DNA of 64,000 bases, taken from Aliiroseovarius subalbicans (lineage in GTDB: Bacteria; Pseudomonadota; Alphaproteobacteria; Rhodobacterales; Rhodobacteraceae). This document shows, piece by piece, positions 35,941 through 44,670 of the stretch. A program made the position numbers and the translations under genes. The stretch lies in assembly GCF_022678625.1 (NCBI RefSeq), contig NZ_JALBYQ010000003.1, positions 310,001-374,000 of the forward strand, read 5' to 3'. Below the pieces are notes generated by a model. The model ran no database searches, had not been told where the DNA came from, and was given only the letters and a program-made list of their open reading frames with translations. Within the stretch, counting starts at the first letter, position 1, and each line of letters opens with the position of its first letter.

Positions 35941-37902
35941 CTAGAGGCTGATACGGAACCGCGCAAACCCGTCTGGGCCTTCGCCCGCAGGTTCGATCGT
36001 CACACCCTTCACATCGCCCATATAGGCCGATGCGGCCGGGCCGGTATCGAAAAGAACCGTTGTGCCGGGTAGGGCCTTGAAGTGCCAGTTCGCATCGGCC
36101 GACGGGTTGATCGTGCCCTGCTCGACGATATAGCGCACAATTACATCGCGGTTTGTGTCGGGCGCCTCGAAAACGGTGGTTTCGCCGCCCGTGCCGGGGA
36201 AGCTACCGCCGCCACCCGCGCGATAGTTGTTGGTTGCCACGATGAACTCCATGTCGTCCGACACAGGATTTCCATTGTGCATCAGGTTCACGATCCGGGT
36301 GGCGTCCGGGTTCAGCGGCTCGCCTTTCGGACCAAAGCGCGATGGTTGCGACAGGTCGATCTCATAGGTCACCCCGTCGATCACATCGAAATTGTAGCTC
36401 GGGAAGGACGGGTTCAGCAGCACTTGGTCAGCGTCGCCGGGAGTCACCTGGTTGAACATGCCAGCCGAACGCTCCAACCAACCTTTCAGCTGCGCACCGT
36501 TGATGCGAACGGCGCGCACGGTGTTGGGGTAGAGATACAGATCGGCCACGTTCTTGATCGCGACATCGCCCGCAGGCACGTCGGTGAAATACTCTGGGCC
36601 GCCGCGGCCACCGGCCTTGAAGGGTGCAGCAGCAGACAGGATCGGAAGGCCTTCGTGCTCGGTGCCCTTCATCATCTCGGTCACATACCAGGCCTGGGCG
36701 ATTGACACGATCTGCACCGACGGGTCGTCGGCGACCAGCGCGAAGTAGCTGTGCAGTGGCGCCGAGGTCTTTCCCACCGCGCGGCGGATATAGGCGAGCG
36801 TTTCGTCGTGTTCCTGCGCGACGGCATCCAGCACTGGCTGATGATCCCCCACCAACGCGGTATAGGACCGGTCTTCGTTCCGCTTGGAAATCGGCCGGGT
36901 CTCCGAGGCATGGCTGACCACGCGCCATTCCCCGCCCTCGTGCTCCAGCATCAGGTCGATCACGCCCAAGTGCGATCCCCAGAAGCCGCCCATCACGGCA
37001 GGCACCCCGTGGATCGTGCCCTTGTCGACGTCACAGCCTTCGAAATCGGCATAAGTCGGCGACGGGAAGACCAGGTGGCTGTGCCCCGTCATCAGCGCGT
37101 CGATCCCCGGCACCTGTGCCAGCGGCACGGAGGCGTTCTCCATCCCGTCGGTGCGGGTGGCCGATCCGATGCCCGAGTGGCTGAGTGCGATGATGATGTC
37201 CGCGCCGGCCTCTTTCATCTCGGGGATCCAGGCCTCGGCGGTCTCAACGATATCGCGCGCTTCGACCTTGCCTTCCAGATGGCGGCGATCCCAGTTCATG
37301 ATTTGCGGCGGGACGAAGCCGATGATGCCGACCTTGATCGCTTGCTCGGCACCCGATCCGTCCTTCAGCATCCGGTCAAGGATCACATAGGGTTTCAACA
37401 GGGTCTTGTCGTCGCGCGGGCCCGCCCCGGCTTCTTTGGCGACGTTGGCCGATACGACCGGGAAATTCGCGCCCGCAACCGACTTCATCAGGAAATCGAG
37501 CCCATAGTTAAACTCATGGTTGCCCAGCGTCGAGGCGTCATAGCCTAGCGTGTTCATCGCGGCGATGATCGGGTGCATGTCACCTTCGGCCATTCCGCGT
37601 TCATAGGCGATGTAGTCGCCCATCGGGTTGCCTTGCAGGAAGTCACCGTTGTCGACCAGCATCGTATTGGTCGCCTCGGCGCGGATGTCCTGGATGATCG
37701 ACGCGGTGCGCGAAAGGCCAACCGTGTCACGCGCCTTGTCAGCGTAATAATCATACGGGAACACGTGCACGTGCAGATCCGTCGTTTCCATGATGCGCAA
37801 ATGCGCCTGGTTGGCCGCGGCGCGGGCGGAAAACGGGTGCAGGGCAATCAGCGTGGCCCCGGCGGCAGAGCCCAGGAATGTACGGCGGTTGAATGTGGTC
37901 AT
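35941..37902 (-). CDS. Exported bifunctional 2',3'-cyclic-nucleotide phosphodiesterase / 3'-nucleotidase (CpdB-like)
   Basis: These periplasmic enzymes hydrolyse cyclic nucleotides and 3'-nucleotides to nucleoside and phosphate. The 653-residue protein starts with a twin-arginine signal ([12 protein letters not shown]). The metallophosphatase domain carries the metal ligands in [44 protein letters not shown] and GHSHLVFP. A 5'-nucleotidase C-terminal domain (about 350-600) includes [17 protein letters not shown] chose the ATG at 37900-37902; a longer frame starts 44 codons upstream but has no signal logic. It lies 72 bases after dsrN on the same strand and has no evident link to sulfur. Confidence 0.9.
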   Translation of the reverse strand: MTTFNRRTFLGSAAGATLIALHPFSARAAANQAHLRIMETTDLHVHVFPYDYYADKARDTVGLSRTASIIQDIRAEATNTMLVDNGDFLQGNPMGDYIAYERGMAEGDMHPIIAAMNTLGYDASTLGNHEFNYGLDFLMKSVAGANFPVVSANVAKEAGAGPRDDKTLLKPYVILDRMLKDGSGAEQAIKVGIIGFVPPQIMNWDRRHLEGKVEARDIVETAEAWIPEMKEAGADIIIALSHSGIGSATRTDGMENASVPLAQVPGIDALMTGHSHLVFPSPTYADFEGCDVDKGTIHGVPAVMGGFWGSHLGVIDLMLEHEGGEWRVVSHASETRPISKRNEDRSYTALVGDHQPVLDAVAQEHDETLAYIRRAVGKTSAPLHSYFALVADDPSVQIVSIAQAWYVTEMMKGTEHEGLPILSAAAPFKAGGRGGPEYFTDVPAGDVAIKNVADLYLYPNTVRAVRINGAQLKGWLERSAGMFNQVTPGDADQVLLNPSFPSYNFDVIDGVTYEIDLSQPSRFGPKGEPLNPDATRIVNLMHNGNPVSDDMEFIVATNNYRAGGGGSFPGTGGETTVFEAPDTNRDVIVRYIVEQGTINPSADANWHFKALPGTTVLFDTGPAASAYMGDVKGVTIEPAGEGPDGFARFRISL

Positions 37903-37973
37903 GGCAGCCTCTCTCTCTGAATTCGCGCGAAAACTATGAGGGCAGCGTAGCAGGTGACCCACAAAACCGGAGT

Positions 37974-39341
37974 CTATTTTTTCCAATCGGTCAGTTTCAG
38001 CCGACGCACGAAGTCGACGAAACGCGGCACCCAAGGGCGGCGTCCGGTCGCGCGCAGGTGGCAGAACCCGGCCAGCGTATTGTGCACCAGGATGCCATCA
38101 TGCTTGCCATCCACGCCATAGCCGCGCGTGATGTTGCGGGCATAGCCCAGCGCGGGGTCGAGATTGTCCAGCCGAGCATAGTGAAACTCATGCGCCGCGC
38201 GCACTTCGGGGCATTCTGGCCAGGGGTGCTCCGCCCGGTTCGAAAACCGGGTATAGCCACGCCCCTGCGGTCGCCGTTCCATGATCGCATCGGCGCCAAT
38301 TGCGCCCACCATTGGGGCGGTGGTCCCGTTGTGGGTCATCGACCGGCACAGATACATCAGCCCCCCACATTCCGCATAGGTGGGCATCCCCGCTGCGATC
38401 TTGTCCGCGATGTCCGCGCGCAGGCTTTCGTTGTCCGACAGCTCCTCGATGAACATCTCAGGAAACCCGCCGCCGATGAACAGCCCGTCACATTCCGGGA
38501 GAACGGGGTCGCGCATCGCGTCAAAAGGGACCAGTTTTGCGCCTGCTTGGGCAAAGGCCTCTAGGTCGTCGGGGTAATAAAACCCGAATGCCCGGTCCCG
38601 CGCGATGGCGATGGTCACGTCCGGGTCCGGCGCCGGTTTTTGCGCGGGCGGGTCGGGCAGGTCGGGCGCGGTATCGGCGATCTTCAGCAGCGCCTCGATG
38701 TCGACCGATCCTCCGACGATTTCGCCAAATCCCGAGATCATCGCCTCCAGCTCACCGCTTTCGGCGGGCGTGGTCAGGCCCAAATGCCGTTCGCCGATTT
38801 CCAGTCGTCGGTTGCGATGCACCGCGCCGACAACAGGGATGTCGGTGTATCGCGCCACCGCCTCGCGCAGCTTCTTTTCGTGGCGCGGACCGCCGACCTT
38901 GTTCAGGATCACGCCTGCGATGTTCACCCAGGGGTCAAACGTCCGATAGCCCAACAGCAAAGGCGCAATCCCGCGCGTCATGCCGGCACAATCGATCACC
39001 AGGATGACCGGAAGCTCAAGGTATTTGGCAAGCGCGGCGTTCGAATCCGCCCCGTCCATCGCGACACCGTCGTAAAGCCCCTTGTTCGCCTCGACCAAAG
39101 TCAAATCGCCCGCGCGGGCGGTGAAGAACGGCAGAAGGTCCTCGCCACACATCGTGTTGAAATCGAGGTTGTAGCAGGGCCGCCCGCTGGCCTGCGACAG
39201 CCACATCGGGTCGATGTAGTCCGGCCCCTTCTTGAAGGTCGTGATGCCCCGCGCGGTAAAAGCGGCGGCAAGCCCGGTTGACACGACGGTCTTGCCCGAG
39301 CTTTTGTGCGCCGCCGCGATCATGAAGCGGGGCGCTTTCAT
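37974..39341 (-). CDS. dsrN: DsrN, amidase/glutamine-dependent siroheme amide synthase
   Basis: DsrN is related to cobyrinic acid a,c-diamide synthase and is thought to amidate siroheme for the Dsr enzyme. The 455-residue protein has the P-loop [14 protein letters not shown] (residues about 9-22), [13 protein letters not shown], and a C-terminal glutamine-amidotransferase domain whose catalytic cysteine is in [11 protein letters not shown]. Several of these strings are typical of DsrN, and its position behind dsrP supports it over the cobalamin enzyme CobB. It overlaps the TrpD2-like gene by four bases. Function is inferred from the family and context. Confidence 0.88.
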   Translation of the reverse strand: MKAPRFMIAAAHKSSGKTVVSTGLAAAFTARGITTFKKGPDYIDPMWLSQASGRPCYNLDFNTMCGEDLLPFFTARAGDLTLVEANKGLYDGVAMDGADSNAALAKYLELPVILVIDCAGMTRGIAPLLLGYRTFDPWVNIAGVILNKVGGPRHEKKLREAVARYTDIPVVGAVHRNRRLEIGERHLGLTTPAESGELEAMISGFGEIVGGSVDIEALLKIADTAPDLPDPPAQKPAPDPDVTIAIARDRAFGFYYPDDLEAFAQAGAKLVPFDAMRDPVLPECDGLFIGGGFPEMFIEELSDNESLRADIADKIAAGMPTYAECGGLMYLCRSMTHNGTTAPMVGAIGADAIMERRPQGRGYTRFSNRAEHPWPECPEVRAAHEFHYARLDNLDPALGYARNITRGYGVDGKHDGILVHNTLAGFCHLRATGRRPWVPRFVDFVRRLKLTDWKK

Positions 39342-40345
39342 CCGCGTGCGGCCGGGATGCGGGTCTTGTCGCGACCTGCCCAGATCTCCTCGGCCATCGC
39401 TTGCGCGGCGTCCATGCTGTCGGCCCGACCCATCGTTTTCAGGGCGATGGCCATCGTGCCGGTGACCGCACCGGTGGCATAGCTGTCGTCCTCGTCCCCT
39501 GCCCAGATGCGGGCCAGGCGGGTGATATCCATGTCTTCATCCTTGGGCGCGTGCCCGTCGTCCAGAAGCGCGGGCCAGGTTTCCACCTCGGGATCGTCCG
39601 TGCCGCGTGTGGTCCAGACCTGGGTGGGCTTGTTCGGGCGGCGTTCGACCTCTCCGCCATCGCCGCGAAACACCGACATGGCCGGTTCATCCATGATCTG
39701 CGCGGCACCTGCGTGAATGTCCATGAAACCCCGGTGGAAGATTCCGACCATCGTCGCGGCTGCGTTGAACGGGTTCAGCATTCGGGTGAAACTGTGAACG
39801 GGGCTGCGAAGCCCAAGGATCGGACGCAGGTTGATCATGTCGCGCAGAGGCGGCGAAAGAACCTCAAGCGGGACATAGGCGAAGCCGTCTTTGCGGATGC
39901 TGTCAGCTGCCTGCGTGAAACTGTCTGCGATCGGTATGTTCAACCGCTCCAACACGTCGCTGGTGTAGACGCGGCCGGGTGTGTGCCCTTCGGTCCCGTG
40001 CATGAACACGCGCACGCCGTGATCCACCAGCGCCAGAACGCTGAGGATGTAATACGGAAGCTGCACCCGTTTGCCTGCATAGGACGACCAGTCCAGATCC
40101 ACTTCGGGCAGACCATCCGGCAGGTCGAATGTCGCCTTTGTCCCCAGCACAAAGCCCGCGATTTCGGTCGGTGCCTCTTCCTTAAGGCGTAACAGCATCA
40201 GGAAGGCGCCGATCTGCTCCGGCTCGGCTTCGCCGCGCAGAAGCATTTCCATCGCCTCGGTGCTTTCCTCAAGCGTCAGGTGCCGCTGTTTGGTCTTTCC
40301 GCGGCCCAGGATGGCCACGAATTTCGAAAAGGGATGTTGTGTCAT
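39338..40345 (-). CDS. TrpD2-like protein (YbiB family), anthranilate-phosphoribosyltransferase fold, role unknown
   Basis: The 335-residue protein has the phosphoribosyltransferase-like fold of TrpD with N-terminal helices (LTLEESTEAMEMLLRGE...IGAFLMLLRLKEEAPTE). The PRPP-binding GTGGD loop of TrpD is replaced by a sequence starting YAGKRVQLPYYILSV. The GTEGHTPGRVYTSDVLERL and NPFNAAATMVGI strings are kept. The lack of GTGGD argues against tryptophan synthesis. YbiB relatives have been shown to bind nucleic acids. It sits 9 bases after dsrP and overlaps dsrN by four bases, so it is part of the dsr operon. Its role there is not known to me. Confidence 0.75.
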   Translation of the reverse strand: MTQHPFSKFVAILGRGKTKQRHLTLEESTEAMEMLLRGEAEPEQIGAFLMLLRLKEEAPTEIAGFVLGTKATFDLPDGLPEVDLDWSSYAGKRVQLPYYILSVLALVDHGVRVFMHGTEGHTPGRVYTSDVLERLNIPIADSFTQAADSIRKDGFAYVPLEVLSPPLRDMINLRPILGLRSPVHSFTRMLNPFNAAATMVGIFHRGFMDIHAGAAQIMDEPAMSVFRGDGGEVERRPNKPTQVWTTRGTDDPEVETWPALLDDGHAPKDEDMDITRLARIWAGDEDDSYATGAVTGTMAIALKTMGRADSMDAAQAMAEEIWAGRDKTRIPAARG

Positions 40346-40354
40346 GATACTGCC

Positions 40355-41548
40355 TCAGCTGTCGCCGGGCACGTTCGCATCCGACAGGTTGGTTGGCAAG
40401 ACGCGCAGGACCTTGGCGCCCAGTCCAGCGGCGAAAAGCGCGATGGCGACGCCACCCAGACCCAACAAAATCTCATAGAACGACGGGGTATAGGTGTTCA
40501 CGACGCCTTCGTTGAAGCCCTCGACCACCTCGAAGCCCGGGAAGATGTCCAGCGGATAGGCCTGACCGCCGATCACGATCACATAGACTTGCGCGATGCC
40601 GCCGATCACCACCAGCGTTGAGGCCAGCATGGTCGAGCTGCGTGACGGGTTCAGAAACACCAGCGCCATCGGGGCGAGCCCGCCGATCATGACCTGCACG
40701 ATCCAGAACAGCGCGGTGAAGATGCCGCCGTCTTTCAGGATGAACCATTCGACCCCGCCATGTTCGGTGGCGTAAAGGTTGGTCAGGTGCTGCACGGCGG
40801 TGAAATAGAGAACCGCGGCGGCAAAGATGCCAAGAAGCCGCCCCAGCCGGATCAGGATCGCGTCGCCAATCATCCGGTCCGACAGTCGAAACAGCGCCAT
40901 CAGGACCAGCAGGAACACGGCAAGCCCGAAGGCAAAGCTCATCGCGATGAACAGCGGCGCCATGATCGCGGCGTCGTATCCGGGGCGGGCCACCAGCCAG
41001 CCGAAGATCGACCCGGTGCCGGTGGTCAGAGCCAAGCGCCAGACGAAGGCGATGACACCCGCCGCCTTAACCCAGCGCGCATCGACCTTGCGCATCATCT
41101 GCAACACCAGGTATCCGCCGACAATGACGATGAAACCGTTATAAAGCAGCACGTTCCAGGCGAAGATCGAGCTGAAGTTGTAGGTCGTCATGGCGACGAT
41201 CAACCGGTCCGGGCGGCCAAGGTCCAACACGACCACCGCGAGCCCGCCAACCAGCAGCGTGATCGCAAGAAGCGACGAAAACCGCGCCATCGGCTTGTAA
41301 GCTTTCTGCCCGAACACAGACGCGATCGAGGCCACGTTCAGCGCGCCTGAGGCCGCGACGATAAGGAATATCGCGAAGACATGTGGCAGGCCCCAGACGA
41401 TCTGGTTGTTCATGCCGGTGATGACATGGCCGTGGTGTTCGACCGTCCAAACGCTCCAGAGGGCTGCCAGGATGAAGGCGATCATCAACCCGCCCAACTG
41501 CCACAGCGCCGGTGTTGCCTTGATCTCGCGATAAATCGTGCGGTCCAT
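40355..41548 (-). CDS. dsrP: DsrP, membrane NrfD-type subunit of DsrMKJOP
   Basis: DsrP is the quinone-interacting membrane subunit of the complex that carries electrons from DsrK/DsrO to the quinone pool. The 397-residue protein has about ten hydrophobic helices of NrfD type. Typical strings are LGRPDRLIVAMTTYNFSSIFAWNVLLYNGF and LHGTGSIFGWLVARPGYDAAIMAPLFIAMSFAFGLA-like runs at the helix boundaries. It lies 8 bases after dsrO. DsrM is the other membrane subunit. Confidence 0.93.
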   Translation of the reverse strand: MDRTIYREIKATPALWQLGGLMIAFILAALWSVWTVEHHGHVITGMNNQIVWGLPHVFAIFLIVAASGALNVASIASVFGQKAYKPMARFSSLLAITLLVGGLAVVVLDLGRPDRLIVAMTTYNFSSIFAWNVLLYNGFIVIVGGYLVLQMMRKVDARWVKAAGVIAFVWRLALTTGTGSIFGWLVARPGYDAAIMAPLFIAMSFAFGLAVFLLVLMALFRLSDRMIGDAILIRLGRLLGIFAAAVLYFTAVQHLTNLYATEHGGVEWFILKDGGIFTALFWIVQVMIGGLAPMALVFLNPSRSSTMLASTLVVIGGIAQVYVIVIGGQAYPLDIFPGFEVVEGFNEGVVNTYTPSFYEILLGLGGVAIALFAAGLGAKVLRVLPTNLSDANVPGDS

Positions 41549-41555
41549 CTGTGCC

Positions 41556-42296
41556 TCACATATTCTGGTATCGGACGCCGGGGTTCAGCCCCAGATCGTC
41601 GCGCAGCGCGATCGAGGGATAGCTTTCCAGCGCCTTGGAAATCGGGCTTTCGGGGTCATTCAGGTCACCGAACAGGATGGCCGAATGTCCGGCCTGTTCG
41701 CAGGCCTCGACGCAGGCCGGGATACGGCCCTTGTCGACGCGGTGCACGCACAGGGTGCAGCTTTCGACCGTACCGGTGCCACGCGGCGCGCCCACTTTCT
41801 GATCCGTCACCGGTTCATGCACGAACGATCGCGCCTTGAACGGGCAGGCCATCATGCAATAGCGGCAGCCAATACAGGTGTGTTTGTCGACCAGAACAAT
41901 CCCGTCAGGCCGCTGCATGCTTGCCCCGGTCGGGCAGACATCGACGCACGGCGGCGCCTCGCAATGCTGGCACATGACGGGGGCGGACACGGTGCGACCA
42001 GTGGCCTTTTCCTTCAAGGTCACCTTGCGGATCCACTGCACATCCGTTTCCGGCGTGCCGTGATCGCTGTGCCCCCACCCGTTCTCGGTGGAGCAGGCGG
42101 TCACGCAGTCATTGCAATTCGCGTCGCATTTGCCGGCGTCAATCAACAGACCCCAGCGCTTGCCCGCGTCCGCGCCCTTCGCGTCCGCCGTCCCTCCAAA
42201 GGCCATCAACGTGACACCCGACGCCAGCGTGACCGAGGCAACAGCCGCACCTGATTTCAGGATATCGCGGCGTGTGAGTTCTGCGCGGTTGGTCAT
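41556..42296 (-). CDS. dsrO: DsrO, periplasmic ferredoxin-like subunit of DsrMKJOP
   Basis: DsrO is an exported [4Fe-4S] protein linking DsrJ and DsrP. The 246-residue protein starts with a TAT signal (LTRRDILKSGAAVASVTLA). Four cluster motifs follow: CDANCNDCVTACSTENGW, CQHCEAPPCVDVCPTGA, CIGCRYCMMACPFKA, and CTLCVHRV with CVEACEQAG. The arrangement is that of SoeB/DmsB-type subunits but exported, as known for DsrO. It overlaps dsrJ by four bases. Confidence 0.95.
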   Translation of the reverse strand: MTNRAELTRRDILKSGAAVASVTLASGVTLMAFGGTADAKGADAGKRWGLLIDAGKCDANCNDCVTACSTENGWGHSDHGTPETDVQWIRKVTLKEKATGRTVSAPVMCQHCEAPPCVDVCPTGASMQRPDGIVLVDKHTCIGCRYCMMACPFKARSFVHEPVTDQKVGAPRGTGTVESCTLCVHRVDKGRIPACVEACEQAGHSAILFGDLNDPESPISKALESYPSIALRDDLGLNPGVRYQNM

Positions 42297-42724
42297 TGGC
42301 TTTCCTCCGCAACGCGCGCCAGATAGGCCGCGATGGAATCCGCATCTTCGGGCTTGGCCATCGCCCGGTTCAGGTCATCTTCGGCGGGCGTCGAGCGGTG
42401 GCACATGAAGCAATCGACCTTCACCGCCGCATAGTCGTGGCAGGTCCGGCAGAAATGCTTTTCGTTGTCATAGGTCACGGGCGCGCCGTCCTCCACCACC
42501 GCGTGGCAGTCGAAACACTGGCCAAGGCTTGCGTCGATGTCCCGCTCGCCCTCGCGCAGGGTCAGGTCGCGACCGTGCTTCATCATGTCCATGTGGTTGC
42601 GCCGCATGAAGTCGTTGCCCTCGGGGTGCGGATCACCAATGGCGGTCGGCACGATCGGCAACAGGTCGTTGGCCAGCGCCGGTGCGCCGAATGCCAGAGC
42701 CAGGACCAGAAGGATCAGCCGCAT
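42293..42724 (-). CDS. dsrJ: DsrJ, periplasmic triheme cytochrome c
   Basis: DsrJ is the triheme c-type cytochrome of DsrMKJOP. The 143-residue protein has a signal peptide (residues 1-18, ALAFGAPALA) and three CxxCH sites: CFDCH (70-74), CRTCH (92-96) and CFMCH (105-109). MRRNHMDMMKHGRD is the family motif between signal and first heme. All six cysteines of the mature protein lie in the heme motifs. Allochromatium DsrJ has an extra cysteine (Cys46), a proposed heme ligand, just before the MRRNHM motif; here that segment reads HPEGND. I chose the ATG at 42722-42724, three bases past the dsrL stop. Confidence 0.95.
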   Translation of the reverse strand: MRLILLVLALAFGAPALANDLLPIVPTAIGDPHPEGNDFMRRNHMDMMKHGRDLTLREGERDIDASLGQCFDCHAVVEDGAPVTYDNEKHFCRTCHDYAAVKVDCFMCHRSTPAEDDLNRAMAKPEDADSIAAYLARVAEESQ

Positions 42725-42726
42725 GT

Positions 42727-44670
42727 CTATTCCCCAAGTCCCATCTTGATGTACCCGGTCGGGCAGACATCCGCACAGATGTGGCAGCCGATACAGCGGG
42801 TATAGTCCGTTTCGACATAGCGACCGACGGTACGGTCGGCCTTCTTGACCCGATGCACCGCATCTTGCGGGCAATAGATCACGCAATTGTCGCATTCAAA
42901 GCACATGCCGCAGGACATGCAGCGCTCACCTTCCTTCTGCGCCTGTTCCTCGCTGAACGCGATGATGCGTTCTTCGAAGTTGCCCAGAACGGCCTCACCC
43001 TCGATATGAACCTCGCCGCGCACTTCGCGCGGGACGAAGTTGAAGTGGCCCTTGAACAGCTCCGAATGCGGAATGATCTGGCCTTTTGAGCGGTCTTCGT
43101 AGTTGTGCACGGCATAGTCGGCCGAGGCCGTGCCGCGATCCTGAACGTGGTTGTATTCCCCGGGCTCCTGACCCCGACGCGTGAGTTCCTCCATCAGGTT
43201 GAAGTGATGCACGTCCACCTTCGGGCGCTTGGCCACGTCGCCGTCATCCAGGAAATCGGTGATCGTCTCGGCGGCGATGCGGCCCTGACCGATGGCGGTG
43301 GTCAACAGGTGCGGGCGAATGATGTCGCCACCGGCAAAGTGCTTTTCACGCCCCTTGACCTGATAGGTCGGCGAGGTGTCGATGAAGCCGCGACCGTTGT
43401 CCAGCTCCTCAACCCCGGTCATGTCACCGAACTGACCGATGGCCGAGATGATGATGTCCGCCTCAAGGGTGAACTCGGTGCCTTCGATGGGTTCGGGCGT
43501 CATGCCCTTCATCGTACATTCGCACATCTTCAGGCCCACGGCCTTGCCGTCTTTCAGGATCACTTCAAGCGGCATGACACTGCCCTTGATGTCCACGCCT
43601 TCACGCTTGGCGTCCTCACGCTCATGCTCGGCGGCGGTCATCTGTTCGATCGGGAACAGCGACGTCAGGGTCGCCTCCATCCCCTCGCGGGTCAGGCTGC
43701 CGGCCACGTCATGGGCGGTGAAATCCACCGCGCTGCCCGAGGGATGCTCGGAGGGTTTCACTTCGGTGATGTGACCCAAGCGACGGGCAACGGACGCCAC
43801 GTCGATCGAGGTATCACCCCCGCCGACCACGACGACCTTGCGCGCGGTGCCCAGGACGTAGCCCTGGTTAAACGCGTCCAGGAACTCGATCCCGTTGATG
43901 CAGTTTTCCGCCTCGTCCCAACCGGCGATCGGCAGGCCGCGCCCGTTCTGTGCGCCCATCGCCCAGAACACGGCGTCAAACGCCTTGTCCAGTTCACCCA
44001 TCGACACGTCGGTGCCGACGCGAATGCCGGTGCGCACTTCGACACCCATGTCGATGATGCGGCCGATTTCGGTGTCCAGCATGTCGCGCGGGGTCCGGTA
44101 ACCGGGGATGCCATAGCGCATCATGCCACCCAGCTTGTCATGCGCTTCGAACAATGTGACGGCATGGCCATCCAACCGCAGGAAATAAGCCGCTGCCAGG
44201 CCGGCGGGGCCGCCGCCGATCACCGCGACCTTGCGGCCCGTGTCGGCGCCCGGTTCGGCCATCTTCACGTTGTTGTCGTTGGCCCAATCGCCCACGTATT
44301 GTTCGACCGCGTTGATGCCGACATAGTCGTCGACCTCGTTGCGATTGCAGCCTGCTTCGCACGGGGCGGGGCAGACGCGGCCCATCGTGGCCGGGAACGG
44401 GTTGGCCTGAACCATGCGCTGGAACGCGTATTCCTGCCACGGCGTGTTTTCGTCCGCGGGCTTGTCCATGCCGCGGGCAATCGCCAGCCAGCCCCGGATT
44501 TCATGGCCGGACGGGCACGATCCCTGACAGGGCGGCGTCTTGTGAATGTAGGTCGGACATTTATACGACTTGTCGGCCTGGAAGATCTTTTCCTCCAGGT
44601 CCCAATCCGCGTCGGTTGCACCTTCTTCAAAGCGCCGGAACGTGGCTTTCGCGTCCTTGAGTTCAGTCAT
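42727..44670 (-). CDS. dsrL: DsrL, NAD(P)H:acceptor oxidoreductase partner of DsrAB
   Basis: DsrL couples NAD(P)(H) with DsrAB through flavin and Fe-S clusters; in sulfur oxidisers it takes electrons from the sulfite-forming step. The 647-residue protein resembles GltD: an N-terminal Fe-S region with CPTYIHKTPPCQGSCPSGHE and CPAPCEAGCNRNEVDD, an FAD site KVAVIGGGPAGLAAAYFL, and a second dinucleotide site KVVVVGGGDTSIDVASVARRLG. The C-terminal ferredoxin domain has CMSCGMCFECDNCVIYCP and CIGCHICADVCPTG. Length and this tail fit the sulfur-oxidiser (DsrL-1) type. Its start overlaps dsrK by eight bases. Confidence 0.96.
   Translation of the reverse strand: MTELKDAKATFRRFEEGATDADWDLEEKIFQADKSYKCPTYIHKTPPCQGSCPSGHEIRGWLAIARGMDKPADENTPWQEYAFQRMVQANPFPATMGRVCPAPCEAGCNRNEVDDYVGINAVEQYVGDWANDNNVKMAEPGADTGRKVAVIGGGPAGLAAAYFLRLDGHAVTLFEAHDKLGGMMRYGIPGYRTPRDMLDTEIGRIIDMGVEVRTGIRVGTDVSMGELDKAFDAVFWAMGAQNGRGLPIAGWDEAENCINGIEFLDAFNQGYVLGTARKVVVVGGGDTSIDVASVARRLGHITEVKPSEHPSGSAVDFTAHDVAGSLTREGMEATLTSLFPIEQMTAAEHEREDAKREGVDIKGSVMPLEVILKDGKAVGLKMCECTMKGMTPEPIEGTEFTLEADIIISAIGQFGDMTGVEELDNGRGFIDTSPTYQVKGREKHFAGGDIIRPHLLTTAIGQGRIAAETITDFLDDGDVAKRPKVDVHHFNLMEELTRRGQEPGEYNHVQDRGTASADYAVHNYEDRSKGQIIPHSELFKGHFNFVPREVRGEVHIEGEAVLGNFEERIIAFSEEQAQKEGERCMSCGMCFECDNCVIYCPQDAVHRVKKADRTVGRYVETDYTRCIGCHICADVCPTGYIKMGLGE

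Noticed and set aside
37974-39341. Assignment of the CobB-like gene to cobalamin synthesis
   Set aside because: No cobalamin genes are around, it is in the dsr operon, and the [13 protein letters not shown] string fits DsrN.
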